A stretch of DNA of 24,692 nucleotides from positions 1-24,692 of the forward strand of contig NZ_JBDIAQ010000045.1 in NCBI RefSeq assembly GCF_039812505.1, written 5' to 3'. Position numbers and translations under genes: made by a program. This stretch comes from Intrasporangium_A sp039812505 (lineage in GTDB: Bacteria; Actinomycetota; Actinomycetes; Actinomycetales; Dermatophilaceae). Positions 1 to 8,355 of this stretch are shown in pieces. Each line of letters opens with the position of its first letter. Within the stretch, counting starts at the first letter, position 1. The notes below the pieces were generated by a model that worked only from the letters and a program-made list of their open reading frames with translations, had not been told where the DNA came from and did no database searches.

Positions 1-830
1 CGCGTCGCCCCGTGGTCTCGCGCCACAGCGAACGAGTCGACGAGCAGCGCCCGGGCGAGCCCGAGTCCGCGCTGGTCCCGACGCACCGCCAGCCGGCTGA
101 CATACCCGCAGTCGTCGGCCAGCTGCAGGACCGAGGCGCCCACCACCTCGCCCGAGGTTCCGGTCATCAGCCGGAGGTGCCACGGCTCGAAGCCCGGTCG
201 CCGGACCACCTCGGCCGCGAAGTCCTCGTAGGGCTCGCGCGCGCGGTCCGCCCACTCGAGGAAGGCGTCCTCGACCACCTCGTGGACCGCGCGGAAGTCG
301 CCTTCGTCGCGGGCGCCGCGGATCCCGTACCCGTCGGGTACCGGCTGCGGCACGACGGTCCTGCCGGGGGGCAGCTCGAGCACCCACGACGTCCACAGCA
401 CCTGGTAGCCGAGGGCGCGCAGCAGGCGCTCGCCCGGCGACCCCTCGGGCACCGGCATCCCCACCAGCCCGGCGCCGTCCCGCCGGCTGATCCGCTGCGT
501 CCACCGTGCCAGTGCGGTGCCGATGCCCCGCCCGCGGTGGTCGGCCGCGACGCAGGCTTCCGCTCGACGCCCCAGCGAGACCTCCGCGTAGCCGACCAGC
601 CGGGCACCGTCGAAGACACCGATGCTCTGCGTGGCCGGCTCGAAGCTCGGCCGCTGCCAGTCCGCGATGATGTCGGCCTCCTCGATCGCGACCTCGCCGA
701 TCGTCTCCAGCTCGTCGGCGGCCATCAGCTCGAAGACGGCCCGGGCGTCGCCCGGTCGCAACGGCCGGACGGTGTAGCCGGGTAGTCCCAGCTCGTCGAT
801 GTCGGGCGGGTCGTTCGGGTGCGCGGCCAT
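1..830 (-). CDS. Two-domain GNAT N-acetyltransferase, C-terminus cut by window edge
   Basis: Reading the minus strand from ATG at 830 gives an open frame of 276 codons to the window edge, with no stop. AGGGGA stands about 4 bases upstream of the ATG. The product shows two GNAT-type acetyl-CoA signatures. The first is DHRGRGIGTAL (about residues 97-107); the second is RRDQRGLGLARALL, near the visible end. Two tandem GNAT domains are typical of a family of about 300 residues that includes mycothiol synthase MshD. I do not see residues that would make this MshD specifically, so the acceptor substrate is unknown. Only the last few tens of residues should be missing. The gene is divergent from ilvB and shares the 831-1052 upstream region with it. 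Confidence 0.85.
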   Translation of the reverse strand, partial: MAAHPNDPPDIDELGLPGYTVRPLRPGDARAVFELMAADELETIGEVAIEEADIIADWQRPSFEPATQSIGVFDGARLVGYAEVSLGRRAEACVAADHRGRGIGTALARWTQRISRRDGAGLVGMPVPEGSPGERLLRALGYQVLWTSWVLELPPGRTVVPQPVPDGYGIRGARDEGDFRAVHEVVEDAFLEWADRAREPYEDFAAEVVRRPGFEPWHLRLMTGTSGEVVGASVLQLADDCGYVSRLAVRRDQRGLGLARALLVDSFAVARDHGAT

Positions 831-902
831 CGGGTCCCCTCCGTCGTGCGGTTCCGGCCCGTCCAGTGTGTCGACCGGCCGGTCCCGGGCACCACCCGAT
901 TT

Positions 903-968
903 CCCGGACGGACCGTTCGGGGGCGAGCGGGTCGCCACACGGCCCGGCTCGACTCCGAACGGACCGTT
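903..968. promoter_or_regulatory. Pair of operator-like dyads upstream of ilvB
   Basis: Two copies of ACGGACCGTT lie at 908-917 and 959-968, each built around the dyad ACGG-A-CCGT. The first extends to a near-perfect 19-bp palindrome at 903-921, with one G/T mismatch. The second is a perfect 11-bp palindrome at 958-968. The centres at 912 and 963 are 51 bp apart, about five helical turns, so a dimeric regulator could bind both on the same DNA face. The site lies between the divergent GNAT gene and the ilvB leader. The regulator is unknown. Confidence 0.45.
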
Positions 969-1017
969 GCCTCGGTGAGACCAGCAGGTCACATCATGAG
1001 ACGTGGTGCGTGGTCGA

Positions 1018-1046
1018 TTGACACCCCCCGACGAGTGGAGCACGGT
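1018..1046 (+). promoter_or_regulatory. Putative ilvB promoter
   Basis: A consensus -35 TTGACA (1018-1023) is followed after 17 bases by CACGGT (1041-1046), a weak -10 that keeps the conserved A at position 2 and T at position 6. Transcription would start near 1052-1053, at the GTG of the short leader ORF. The leader mRNA would then be leaderless. The -10 is weak, so the call is tentative. Confidence 0.45.
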
Positions 1047-1052
1047 TGGAGC

Positions 1053-1079
1053 GTGGCTCGACTCCTCGTACTTCCCTAG
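1053..1079 (+). CDS. ilvB leader peptide (attenuation peptide)
   Basis: The short ORF GTG-GCT-CGA-CTC-CTC-GTA-CTT-CCC-TAG encodes MARLLVLP, with the run Leu-Leu-Val-Leu just before the stop. Actinobacterial ilvB leader peptides are typically short and carry a comparable Arg-Ile/Leu-Leu-Val-Leu core. The ORF is followed at once by a stable hairpin and a T-tract terminator, the standard layout of translation-coupled attenuation. An in-frame upstream ATG at 996 would give a 27-residue version with weak AGG pairing. I prefer GTG 1053 because it sits at the predicted transcription start. Starvation for charged Leu or Val tRNA would stall the ribosome here and allow read-through into ilvBNC. Confidence 0.65.
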   Translation: MARLLVLP

Positions 1080-1143
1080 CGCGCCGACCGACACCGGTCA
1101 GCGCGCCTCCCTTCCGTCCGCAGCTGGGCTGGAGGGTTTTTTT
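1079..1143 (+). terminator. Transcription attenuator before ilvB (pause hairpin plus intrinsic terminator)
   Basis: Hairpin A spans 1079-1106: GCGCGC, one C/A mismatch, then GACCG pairing with CGGTC across a 4-base loop. It begins at the last base of the leader stop codon. The terminator hairpin spans 1109-1136: CCCTTC pairs with GGAGGG, and after a mismatch GTCC pairs with GGGC around a 6-base loop. Seven T residues (1137-1143) follow directly. The ilvB coding start lies 50 bases downstream, so this terminator must be conditional. The exact antiterminator pairing was not resolved by eye. Confidence 0.75.
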
Positions 1144-1191
1144 GTGCAGGAGATCAGGTCCACCCAACTCGAACGAGAAAGCGATGACACC

Positions 1192-3039
1192 GTGAGCGAC
1201 ACCACCAAGCAGGCGCCCTCGCCGGCTGACGTGGCCTCCATGGCCCGTACCCGGCCCAGTACCCAGGCAGAGCCCGACGGGCCCGTCGCGGTCACCGGAG
1301 CCCAGTCGCTCGTCCTGTCCCTCGAAGCCGTCGGCGTGGACACCGTCTTCGGTATCCCGGGTGGCGCGATCCTGCCGGCCTACGACCCGATGCTCGACTC
1401 GACCAAGCTCCGGCACATCCTCGTGCGCCACGAGCAGGGTGCCGGCCATGCCGCGGAGGGCTACGCGTCGGCCACCGGCAAGGTCGGCGTCTGCATGGTG
1501 ACCTCCGGGCCCGGCGCGACGAACCTCGTCACGCCCCTGGCCGACGCCCACATGGACTCCGTGCCGATCGTGGCGATCACCGGGCAGGTGCCGAGCGGCT
1601 CGATCGGCAGCGACGCCTTCCAGGAGGCCGACATCCGCGGCATCACGATGCCGGTCACGAAGCACAACTACCTGGTCACGGACCCGGCCAGGATCCCCCA
1701 GATCATCGCGGAGGCCTTCCACATCGCCCGGACCGGCCGGCCGGGGCCGGTGCTCGTCGACATCAGCAAGGACGCCCTGCAGGCCACCACGACCTTTGCG
1801 TGGCCGCCGAAGTTCGACCTGCCGGGGTACCGCCCGGTGACCCACCCGCACGGCAAGCAGATCCGCGAGGCCGCCCGCCTGATGGCCGCGGCCGAGCGTC
1901 CGGTCTTCTACGTCGGTGGCGGGGTCGTGCGGGGCGTCGCGAGCGAGCCGCTGCGCCGGCTCGTCGACCTGACCGGGATCCCGGTCGTGACGACGCTGAT
2001 GGCACGCGGCACCGTCCCCGACAGCCACCCGCTCAACCTGGGCATGCCGGGCATGCACGGCACGGTCGCGGCCGTCACCGCCCTGCAGAAGTCCGACCTG
2101 ATCATCGCCCTCGGGGCTCGCTTCGACGACCGGGTCACCGGCCAGCTGAGCAGCTTCGCACCGCACGCCAAGGTGATCCACGCCGACATCGACCCGGCCG
2201 AGATCGGCAAGAACCGCGTCGCGGACGTGCCGATCGTCGGCGACGTGCGCGAGGTCGTCACCGACCTGATCCACCAGGTCGAGACCGACCGCCGGGCCGG
2301 CTCGGACGCCCCCGGGTCATGGGACTGCTCGGCCTGGCGCGAGCGCGTGGCCGGCTGGAAGCAGGCCTTCCCCCTCGGGTGGACCGAGAGCGAGGACGGG
2401 GCGCTCTCGCCGCAGTACGTCATCCAGCGGATCGGCGCCCTGACCGGTCCGGAGGGGACGTATGTCGCCGGGGTGGGCCAGCACCAGATGTGGGCTGCCC
2501 AGTTCGTGCGGTACGAGCGTCCCAACGCCTGGCTCAACTCCGGCGGGCTCGGGACGATGGGGTATGCCGTCCCCGCCGCGATGGGCGCGAAGGTGGCCGA
2601 GCCGGACCGCACGGTCTGGGCCATCGACGGCGACGGCTGCTTCCAGATGACCAACCAGGAGCTGGCGACCTGCACCGTCAACGACATCCCGATCAAGGTC
2701 GCCATCATCAACAACCGCTCGCTCGGCATGGTCCGGCAGTGGCAGACGCTGTTCTACGGCCAGCGGTACTCCAACACCGACCTGCAGACGACCAGCGAGC
2801 CGGTCCCCGACTTCGTCAAGCTGGCCGAGGCCTACGGCTGCCTCGGGCTGCGCGTCGAGAAGGCCGAGGACGTCGACGCCGCGATCAAGCAGGCGCTCGA
2901 GACCAACGACCGGCCGGTCGTCATCGACTTCGTGGTCCACCGGGACGCCATGGTGTGGCCGATGGTGCCGGCGGGCGTCAGCAACGACATGATCCGCAAC
3001 GCCCGCGACGAGGCGCCGGTGTGGGAACGCGAGGAGTGA
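1192..3039 (+). CDS. ilvB: Acetolactate synthase large (catalytic) subunit
   Basis: This ThDP- and FAD-dependent enzyme joins two pyruvates to acetolactate, or pyruvate plus 2-oxobutyrate to acetohydroxybutyrate. It is the first common step of Val/Leu/Ile synthesis. The 615-residue protein has the usual three domains. VFGIPGGAILPAYD (about 52-65) leads to the catalytic Glu in RHEQGAGHAAEGYA (Glu at about 81). The ThDP/Mg motif starts with GDGCFQMTNQE near residue 480 and ends at IINN. The GTG start at 1192 gives an N-terminal tail like that of actinobacterial homologues; the Shine-Dalgarno is poor (GAGAAAG, 1175-1181). In-frame GTG 1144, GTG 1231 and ATG 1240 are alternatives. A longer frame back to 1003 overlaps the leader and attenuator and is unlikely. 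The stop is one base before ilvN, so the two subunits are translationally coupled. Confidence 0.96.
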   Translation: MSDTTKQAPSPADVASMARTRPSTQAEPDGPVAVTGAQSLVLSLEAVGVDTVFGIPGGAILPAYDPMLDSTKLRHILVRHEQGAGHAAEGYASATGKVGVCMVTSGPGATNLVTPLADAHMDSVPIVAITGQVPSGSIGSDAFQEADIRGITMPVTKHNYLVTDPARIPQIIAEAFHIARTGRPGPVLVDISKDALQATTTFAWPPKFDLPGYRPVTHPHGKQIREAARLMAAAERPVFYVGGGVVRGVASEPLRRLVDLTGIPVVTTLMARGTVPDSHPLNLGMPGMHGTVAAVTALQKSDLIIALGARFDDRVTGQLSSFAPHAKVIHADIDPAEIGKNRVADVPIVGDVREVVTDLIHQVETDRRAGSDAPGSWDCSAWRERVAGWKQAFPLGWTESEDGALSPQYVIQRIGALTGPEGTYVAGVGQHQMWAAQFVRYERPNAWLNSGGLGTMGYAVPAAMGAKVAEPDRTVWAIDGDGCFQMTNQELATCTVNDIPIKVAIINNRSLGMVRQWQTLFYGQRYSNTDLQTTSEPVPDFVKLAEAYGCLGLRVEKAEDVDAAIKQALETNDRPVVIDFVVHRDAMVWPMVPAGVSNDMIRNARDEAPVWEREE

Positions 3040-3040
3040 G

Positions 3041-3553
3041 ATGAGCAAGCACACGTTGTCCGTCCTGGTCGAGAACAAGCCGGGCGTCCTGGCCCGCGTG
3101 GCCTCGCTGTTCTCCCGGCGTGGCTTCAACATCGACTCGCTGGCCGTCGGCCCGACCGAGCTGGAGGGGATCTCCCGCATGACGGTGGTGGTCGAGGTCG
3201 AGGCCGGCGCGCTCGAGCAGGTGACCAAGCAGCTGAACAAGCTCGTCGAGGTGCTCAAGGTCGTCGAGCTCGATACCGGCGGCGCCGTGCACAGCGAGAT
3301 CTGCCTGGTCAAGGTGCGCGCCGACGCGACCACCCGCAGCCAGGTGGTCGACACGGTGAACCTCTTCAAGGCCAAGGTGGTCGACGTCGCCCCCGACGCG
3401 CTCACGATCGAGGTGACCGGCTCGTCCGACAAGCTGACCGCGTTCCTGGCCGTGCTCGAGCCGTTCGGCATCAAGGAGCTTGTCCAGTCCGGCGTGGTCG
3501 CCATGGGCCGGGGTTCGCGCTCGATCACGGACCGCTCGCTGCGCAGCGCCTGA
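3041..3553 (+). CDS. ilvN: Acetolactate synthase small (regulatory) subunit
   Basis: The 170-residue protein is the normal length for IlvN. It starts with an ACT domain (SVLVENKPGVLARVASLFSR, about residues 7-26; RGFNIDSL after it). A second half, starting near EICLVKVRA, is the C-terminal ALS/ACT region. The small subunit stimulates IlvB and gives feedback inhibition by valine and its relatives. The ATG follows the ilvB stop by one base, and GAGGAG within the last ilvB codons (3031-3036) serves as Shine-Dalgarno. This implies obligate co-expression in about equal amounts. Confidence 0.96.
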   Translation: MSKHTLSVLVENKPGVLARVASLFSRRGFNIDSLAVGPTELEGISRMTVVVEVEAGALEQVTKQLNKLVEVLKVVELDTGGAVHSEICLVKVRADATTRSQVVDTVNLFKAKVVDVAPDALTIEVTGSSDKLTAFLAVLEPFGIKELVQSGVVAMGRGSRSITDRSLRSA

Positions 3554-3644
3554 GCCGACCACGTGCCGGGCGGGTGGGCCCCGGGTCGGGGCTGAGCGGC
3601 ATACTCACTGACCAGACACACCCCAACCGAAGGAGAGGGCCACG

Positions 3645-4673
3645 ATGGCCGAGATGTTCTACGACGACGACGCCGACCTGTCGGTCATCCAGGGCCGGAA
3701 GGTGGCCGTCATCGGCTACGGCAGCCAGGGCCACGCCCACGCGCTCAACCTGCGCGACTCCGGTGTCGACGTGCGCGTCGGGCTCGCCGAGGGCAGCCGG
3801 AGCAAGGCGAAGGCCGAGGCCGAGGGGCTGACCGTGCTGAGCGTGGCCGACGCCGTCAAGCAGGCCGACCTGGTCGTCATCCTCACCCCGGACCAGGTGC
3901 AGCGCACGGTCTACGCCAACGACATCAAGCCCAACCTCAAGGATGGTGCGGCGCTGCTGTTCGGGCACGGCTTCAACATCCGCTTCGGCTACATCACCCC
4001 GGAGGCCGACGCCGACGTGCTGATGGTCGCGCCCAAGGGCCCCGGCCACATCGTGCGGCGCGAGTTCGTCGACGGGCGCGGCGTGCCCGTGCTGCTGGCC
4101 GTCGAGAAGGACGCCTCCGGGTCGGCGTGGGACCTCGCCAAGAGCTACGCGAAGGGGATCGGCGGCCTGCGCGCCGGAGGCATCCGGACGACCTTCACCG
4201 AGGAGACCGAGACCGACCTGTTCGGCGAGCAGGCCGTCCTGTGCGGCGGGGCGAGCCAGCTGGTCATGTACGGCTTCGAGACGCTCGTCGAGGCGGGCTA
4301 CCAGCCCGAGGTCGCCTACTTCGAGTGCCTGCACGAGCTCAAGCTGATCGTCGACCTGATGATCGAGGGCGGCATCGCCAAGCAGCGCTGGTCGGTCTCC
4401 GACACGGCCGAGTACGGCGACTACGTCTCCGGACCGCGCGTCATCGACCCGCACGTCAAGGAGAACATGAAGGGCGTGCTCGCCGACATCCAGAACGGCT
4501 CGTTCGCCAAGCGCTTCATCGACGACCAGGACGCCGGCGCGCCGGAGTTCAAGGCGTTGCGCGAGAAGGGCGCCCAGCACCCGATCGAGGCCACCGGCAA
4601 GAAGCTGCGCAAGCTGATGGCCTGGGTGCAGGACCAGGACTCGGACTACGTCGAGGGGTCTGCGGCCCGCTGA
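3645..4673 (+). CDS. ilvC: Ketol-acid reductoisomerase (class I, NADP-dependent)
   Basis: The 342-residue enzyme isomerises and reduces acetolactate or acetohydroxybutyrate to the dihydroxy acid. The length is that of short class I KARI. The Rossmann motif is GYGSQGHAHALNLRDSG (residues 24-40). The cofactor loop around SRSK (51-54), with Arg and Ser, favours NADPH. The Mg/substrate signatures are all present: VAPKGPGHIVRREF, ETETDLFGEQ, YFECLHELKLIVDLM and SDTAEYGDY. AGGAG (3631-3635) lies 9 bases before the ATG. The 91-base gap after ilvN has no obvious terminator, so ilvBNC is probably one operon. Confidence 0.97.
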   Translation: MAEMFYDDDADLSVIQGRKVAVIGYGSQGHAHALNLRDSGVDVRVGLAEGSRSKAKAEAEGLTVLSVADAVKQADLVVILTPDQVQRTVYANDIKPNLKDGAALLFGHGFNIRFGYITPEADADVLMVAPKGPGHIVRREFVDGRGVPVLLAVEKDASGSAWDLAKSYAKGIGGLRAGGIRTTFTEETETDLFGEQAVLCGGASQLVMYGFETLVEAGYQPEVAYFECLHELKLIVDLMIEGGIAKQRWSVSDTAEYGDYVSGPRVIDPHVKENMKGVLADIQNGSFAKRFIDDQDAGAPEFKALREKGAQHPIEATGKKLRKLMAWVQDQDSDYVEGSAAR

Positions 4674-4743
4674 CAGCCCCGTGAGGACCCGAGCGACGAA
4701 GGAGTGAGGCCCGGAGCGGGGCGCGGAAGCAGGCCCGAGGGTG

Positions 4744-4808
4744 CGGCTCGCTGACAAGGTGTGTGCGTGGTTGTGGTCGCCATGGTGACCACAACCACGC
4801 ACGAGCCG
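4744..4808. terminator. Long two-tier hairpin between convergent ilvC and FAD reductase genes
   Basis: GTGCGTGGTTGTGGTC (4763-4778) pairs perfectly over 16 bp with 4787-4802, around an 8-base loop that contains CCATGG. An outer pair, CGGCTCG (4744-4750) with CGAGCCG (4802-4808), could add a second stem. There is no T tract. The position between two convergent genes suggests a bidirectional terminator or an mRNA 3'-end stabiliser. The rest of 4674-4858 holds no ORF that I can support. Confidence 0.6.
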
Positions 4809-4858
4809 TCTGCTCCGGCCCGCGTGACCGCCGGCCCGTGTAACCTACCGGTCGGGCC

Positions 4859-6178
4859 TCAGGGGCGTCCCCGCGGCGCCCAGGACAGCCGGTGCACCGC
4901 ATAGCGTGACTTCAGCGGTGGGATGCCGCTCAGCCGCTCGGCACCGACCGCACCCAGGGCGACCGCCGGGTCGGCGAGCCGGTCGAGGTCGACGCGGACA
5001 CCCGACCTGACGAGCGCCTGGACGGCGTCGAGCTGGTCCCAGACGTGCACCTGCATCCCGGCCAGCACCCGCGTGCCGCCGTCGTGCCGCGCGACCCAGA
5101 ACGCCAGGAACTCGTCGGCGGCCAGGTCGCCACGCAGGACCAGCTCGGTGTCGGTACCGGGCGGGATGTACCCGGCGTACTCGAGGCCGAGGTCGTACTG
5201 GTCGGAGTAGAAGAACGGCATGGCGTCGTAGCGCACCGCCGCCCCGGCCATGGACCGGCCGGCGGCATACCCGCCGTCGTAGGCGTTGGCCCAGTGCTCG
5301 ACCCGCACCCTGGTCCCGAGCGTCGGGTGGTACCAGCGGGCGACGTCCCCGGCCGCGTAGACCCCCTCGGCGGAGGCCCGGAGCGACTCGTCGACGAGGA
5401 CGCCGTCGTCGACCGCGAGGCCCGCCTGCTCGGCGAGACGGGTGTTGGGGAACGCCCCGACGCCGATGACGACCGTGTCGGCGGGGAGGCGCTCGCCGCT
5501 GGTCGTGCAGACCGTGGTGACCGTGTCGCCGGTCCCCTCGAGGCTCGCGACCCCCTCTCCGAACCGGAAGGTGACCCCGTGCGACCGGTGCACGTCGGCG
5601 AACCAGGTCCCGATGCGTTCGCCCAAGGTGCCGAGCAGCGGCGCCTCCTGCGGCTCGACGACGGTGACCTCGGCCCCGCGCCGGCGGGCTGCGGCGCTGA
5701 CCTCGAGTCCGATCCACCCGGCGCCCACGACGACGACCCTGCTGCCCTCGACGAGCCGCTCCCGCAGCGCCGCGGCATCGGTCATGGTGCGCAGGTAGAA
5801 CACGCCATCGAGCCGGCTGCCGGGCACCTTGAGCTTTCGCGCGCCCGACCCGGTCGCGAGCAGCACTGCGCCCCAAGCGAGCTGCTCGCCGTCGGACAGG
5901 ACCACGGTCCGCTGGGCCGGGTCGAGCCGGTCGACGGCCACACCGAGGCGCAGCTGCACGCCGCGTTCGTCGTACCACTGTCGGGGCCGCACGAAGGCGG
6001 CCTCGACGGGCTCGAGGCCGAGCAGGACCTCCTTGGACAGCGGTGGGCGTTCGTACGGGAGCCGCTGCTCCCTGGCCACGAGCACGACCGGGGTGTCGGT
6101 GTCGATATCGCGGATCGCCTCGACCGCTCGGGCGGCGGCGACACCGCCCCCCACGACGACGAACGGATCACGAGCCAT
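4859..6178 (-). CDS. NAD(P)/FAD-dependent oxidoreductase, ferredoxin-reductase type
   Basis: The 439-residue protein has the layout of rhodocoxin or putidaredoxin reductase-like enzymes, which pass electrons from NAD(P)H to a ferredoxin, often for a P450 or a ring-hydroxylating dioxygenase. The FAD dinucleotide motif is GGGVAAARAVE (10-20). PYERPPLSKE (41-50) is the family signature. The NAD(P) motif is VGAGWIGLEVS (151-161) and the second FAD motif is YAAGDVA (274-280). The C-terminal reductase domain follows from about 320. The start at 6178 puts the Rossmann fold right at the N-terminus; GGGAGAG lies about 11 bases upstream. No ferredoxin or oxygenase gene is in the window, so the partner is unknown. 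The gene is convergent with ilvC. Confidence 0.9.
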   Translation of the reverse strand: MARDPFVVVGGGVAAARAVEAIRDIDTDTPVVLVAREQRLPYERPPLSKEVLLGLEPVEAAFVRPRQWYDERGVQLRLGVAVDRLDPAQRTVVLSDGEQLAWGAVLLATGSGARKLKVPGSRLDGVFYLRTMTDAAALRERLVEGSRVVVVGAGWIGLEVSAAARRRGAEVTVVEPQEAPLLGTLGERIGTWFADVHRSHGVTFRFGEGVASLEGTGDTVTTVCTTSGERLPADTVVIGVGAFPNTRLAEQAGLAVDDGVLVDESLRASAEGVYAAGDVARWYHPTLGTRVRVEHWANAYDGGYAAGRSMAGAAVRYDAMPFFYSDQYDLGLEYAGYIPPGTDTELVLRGDLAADEFLAFWVARHDGGTRVLAGMQVHVWDQLDAVQALVRSGVRVDLDRLADPAVALGAVGAERLSGIPPLKSRYAVHRLSWAPRGRP

Positions 6179-6311
6179 GCCGCCATTCTCTCCCGCGCAT
6201 TCCCTCCCGCGCCGCGAGCCCGCCAGGGACCGTCGAGGTCAGGCGAACGAGACCGTCCGATCAGCCTGCTGCCCGGTCCCTCGGCTTCTGATCGCAGGTG
6301 CGCGGAGTACG

Positions 6312-7364
6312 GTGGGCACCGCTTCGCCAGCGTCGCAGTGGACCGGTCTTCCGGTGAACCTGACGATCGTGATCATCTCGGTCATCTGCACGCTGCTGGC
6401 CATCGTCGGCTACCGGCTGATCCACTTCGTCGACCGCTGGATCAGCCTGCTCAGCGCGCTGCTGTTCCTGTACCTGACCGTGCAGCTCCTGCGCACCGGA
6501 CAGGTGGGCACGCACTGGTCGGATGGCGACCTGCACTGGGGGACCTTCCTGCTGGTCGTGTCGGTGGCGGCGACATGGCAGTTCACGTGGGGGCCCTACG
6601 TGGCCGACTACTCCCGCTACCTGCCGCGGGACACGTCGACCGCGTCCACGTTCTGGTGGACGTATGGCGGCGCCGTGATCGGCGGCACGTGGATCATGTG
6701 CCTGGGCGCCGCGTTCGTGGCGGTCGCGCAGCAGGCGTTCGAGGGCGGGTCCACCACCTACCTGGTCGCCCTGGCCGGGCACGGCCTCGGGTGGCTGGTG
6801 CTGCTGATCGTCATCCTCGGGGTCATCGCGGTCAACGTGTTGAACCTCTACGGCGCGTTCATGTCCTCCACGACCACGCTCACCGCGTTCTGGACGAAGC
6901 CGCTGGGGCAGGGCACCCGGATCGGCTACATCGTCGCGGCGTCCACCGTCGGCACGATCATCGCGATCCTGGGGCGTGGCAACTTCCTGGACAACTACAG
7001 CAACTTCATCCTCTTCCTGTCGTACTTCCTGATCCCCTGGTCGGCGATCAACCTGGCGGACTTCTATCTGGTCAGTCGCGAACGCTTCGACATCCCGGCA
7101 TTGTTCGACCCGGACGGCGGCTACGGGCGCTTCAACGTCAGGGCGCTGATCGCCTACTGCATCGGTATCGTGCTGCAGCTGCCCTTCATGAACACCTCGT
7201 TCTACGTGGGCTGGCTGGTCGATGACATCGGGGGGGCCGACATCGCCTGGATCATCGGGTTCATCGTGCCGGCGCTGGCCTTCTACCTGCTGCTGCGCGG
7301 TCGGGCGCACCTGCCGCCGGACGATGCCGCGACGACACCGGCGCATCCGGCCCATCCCGCCTGA
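6312..7364 (+). pseudogene. NCS1-family (purine/cytosine/allantoin-type) permease, N-terminally truncated
   Basis: The frame encodes an NCS1 nucleobase/hydantoin permease from about the fifth membrane helix onward. Recognisable parts are IVGYRLIHFVDRW, TWGPYVADYSRYLP, the DNYSNFILFLSYFLIPW region and about eight hydrophobic segments in all. NCS1 proteins are usually near 450-500 residues with 12 helices. About 150 N-terminal residues (TM1-4), which include half of the substrate site, have no counterpart upstream; the divergent FAD gene starts only about 130 bases before. GTG 6312, with GGAG 4 bases before it, or GTG 6354 could start a 350- or 336-residue remnant. A deletion or rearrangement that removed the 5' end is the simplest reading. 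A functional half-transporter is unlikely but not excluded. Confidence 0.7.
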
Positions 7365-7470
7365 TCGGGCTCGCGGGAGAATCGCCTGCGCCTGCCGCCG
7401 CCATGCCTTGCCCGAGATCACGGCCCGAGGTCTGGCGGCCGTCCCCTCAACCGCTCGCAGTGACCCGGCC

Positions 7471-8355
7471 TCAGCGGGGCCGGTGGTCGGCGTGGCCGAG
7501 GAACGCCTCGAGCGCCCCGCTGGGCTGTCCCGTCCAGACAGCCGAGGTCTGGATCGTCAGGGCCCCGTTGAACCGGAGGAACTGGACCTGCCCGTCGGGC
7601 GGGTGCGGATGGGCCGCGGCGCTCTCCGGCACCAACGCGACGCCGATGCCGCAGCTGACCATGGCCAGCTGGCTGACGATCGAGCGCGCCGTGTTCGACA
7701 CGGCCGGGGCGAACCCGTTGTCGCGGCAACACTGCACGACCTTGTCGTGGTAGTCGGGGGAGACCCGCCGGGGCAGCCAGATCCACGGCAGGTCGGCAGT
7801 ACTCGCCAGATCCATCGGCGGCTCCCCGAGCCGCCACGCCCTCGGAGCCGCGAGCACGAACTCCTCCGTCACCAGGATTCGTCGCCGGAATCCCGGCGGC
7901 TGGGCGAGCAGCCGAACCAGGGCCACGTCGATCGCCCGCTCGGTCAGCGCCTGCAAGGCATCGCGGGTGTCCAGCTCCTGGAGTACGAGCTCGACCCGGG
8001 GATGCGTGGACCGGAACGCCCGGAGCATCCCCGGCAACGGGTCGAAGAAGGCCGATGTCACCGCTCCGATGCGCAGTAGCCCCAGCTGGCCCTCGGCGGC
8101 CTGGCGGGCCGCCGCTTCGGCCTCGTCGGCCGCGTTGACAAGCCCACGGCAATGGCGCAGGAACACCTCGCCGGCGGCTGTCAGGGCCACCGCCCGGGTC
8201 GTTCGGGCGAGGAGCTGGGTGCCGAGTCGGCGTTCGAGTGCCTTGATCGCCTGCGAGAGCGGCGGTTGCGACATGTGCAGACGCTCGGCCGCCCGGCCGA
8301 AGTGCAGCTCCTCGGCGACCGCCACGAAGTATCGCGCCTCTCGCACCTCAAGCAT
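7471..8355 (-). CDS. LysR-family transcriptional regulator
   Basis: The 294-residue length is normal for a LysR-type regulator. The N-terminal winged helix-turn-helix (about residues 3-60) has the signature FVAVAEELHFGRAAERLHMSQPPLSQ, given here as FVAVAEELHFGRAAERL followed by HMSQPPLSQAIKALE. The effector-binding domain follows from about residue 90 (LLRIGAVTSAFFDPLPG). The gene is divergent from the RraA operon across 74 bases, the classic layout for a LysR regulator that controls the neighbouring catabolic operon in response to its substrate or an intermediate. The effector is unknown. It is convergent with the truncated permease; the 106 bases between them (7365-7470) show nothing I can name. 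Confidence 0.93.
   Translation of the reverse strand: MLEVREARYFVAVAEELHFGRAAERLHMSQPPLSQAIKALERRLGTQLLARTTRAVALTAAGEVFLRHCRGLVNAADEAEAAARQAAEGQLGLLRIGAVTSAFFDPLPGMLRAFRSTHPRVELVLQELDTRDALQALTERAIDVALVRLLAQPPGFRRRILVTEEFVLAAPRAWRLGEPPMDLASTADLPWIWLPRRVSPDYHDKVVQCCRDNGFAPAVSNTARSIVSQLAMVSCGIGVALVPESAAAHPHPPDGQVQFLRFNGALTIQTSAVWTGQPSGALEAFLGHADHRPR

Noticed and set aside
12..785. 257-codon plus-strand ORF
   Set aside because: It is the antisense shadow of the GNAT gene. The minus strand shows real acetyltransferase motifs, while the plus product is Arg/Pro/Gly-rich low-complexity sequence.
1003..1191. Upstream extension of ilvB to 1003
   Set aside because: This would translate through the leader peptide and the attenuator terminator. 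The added residues do not resemble an IlvB N-terminus.
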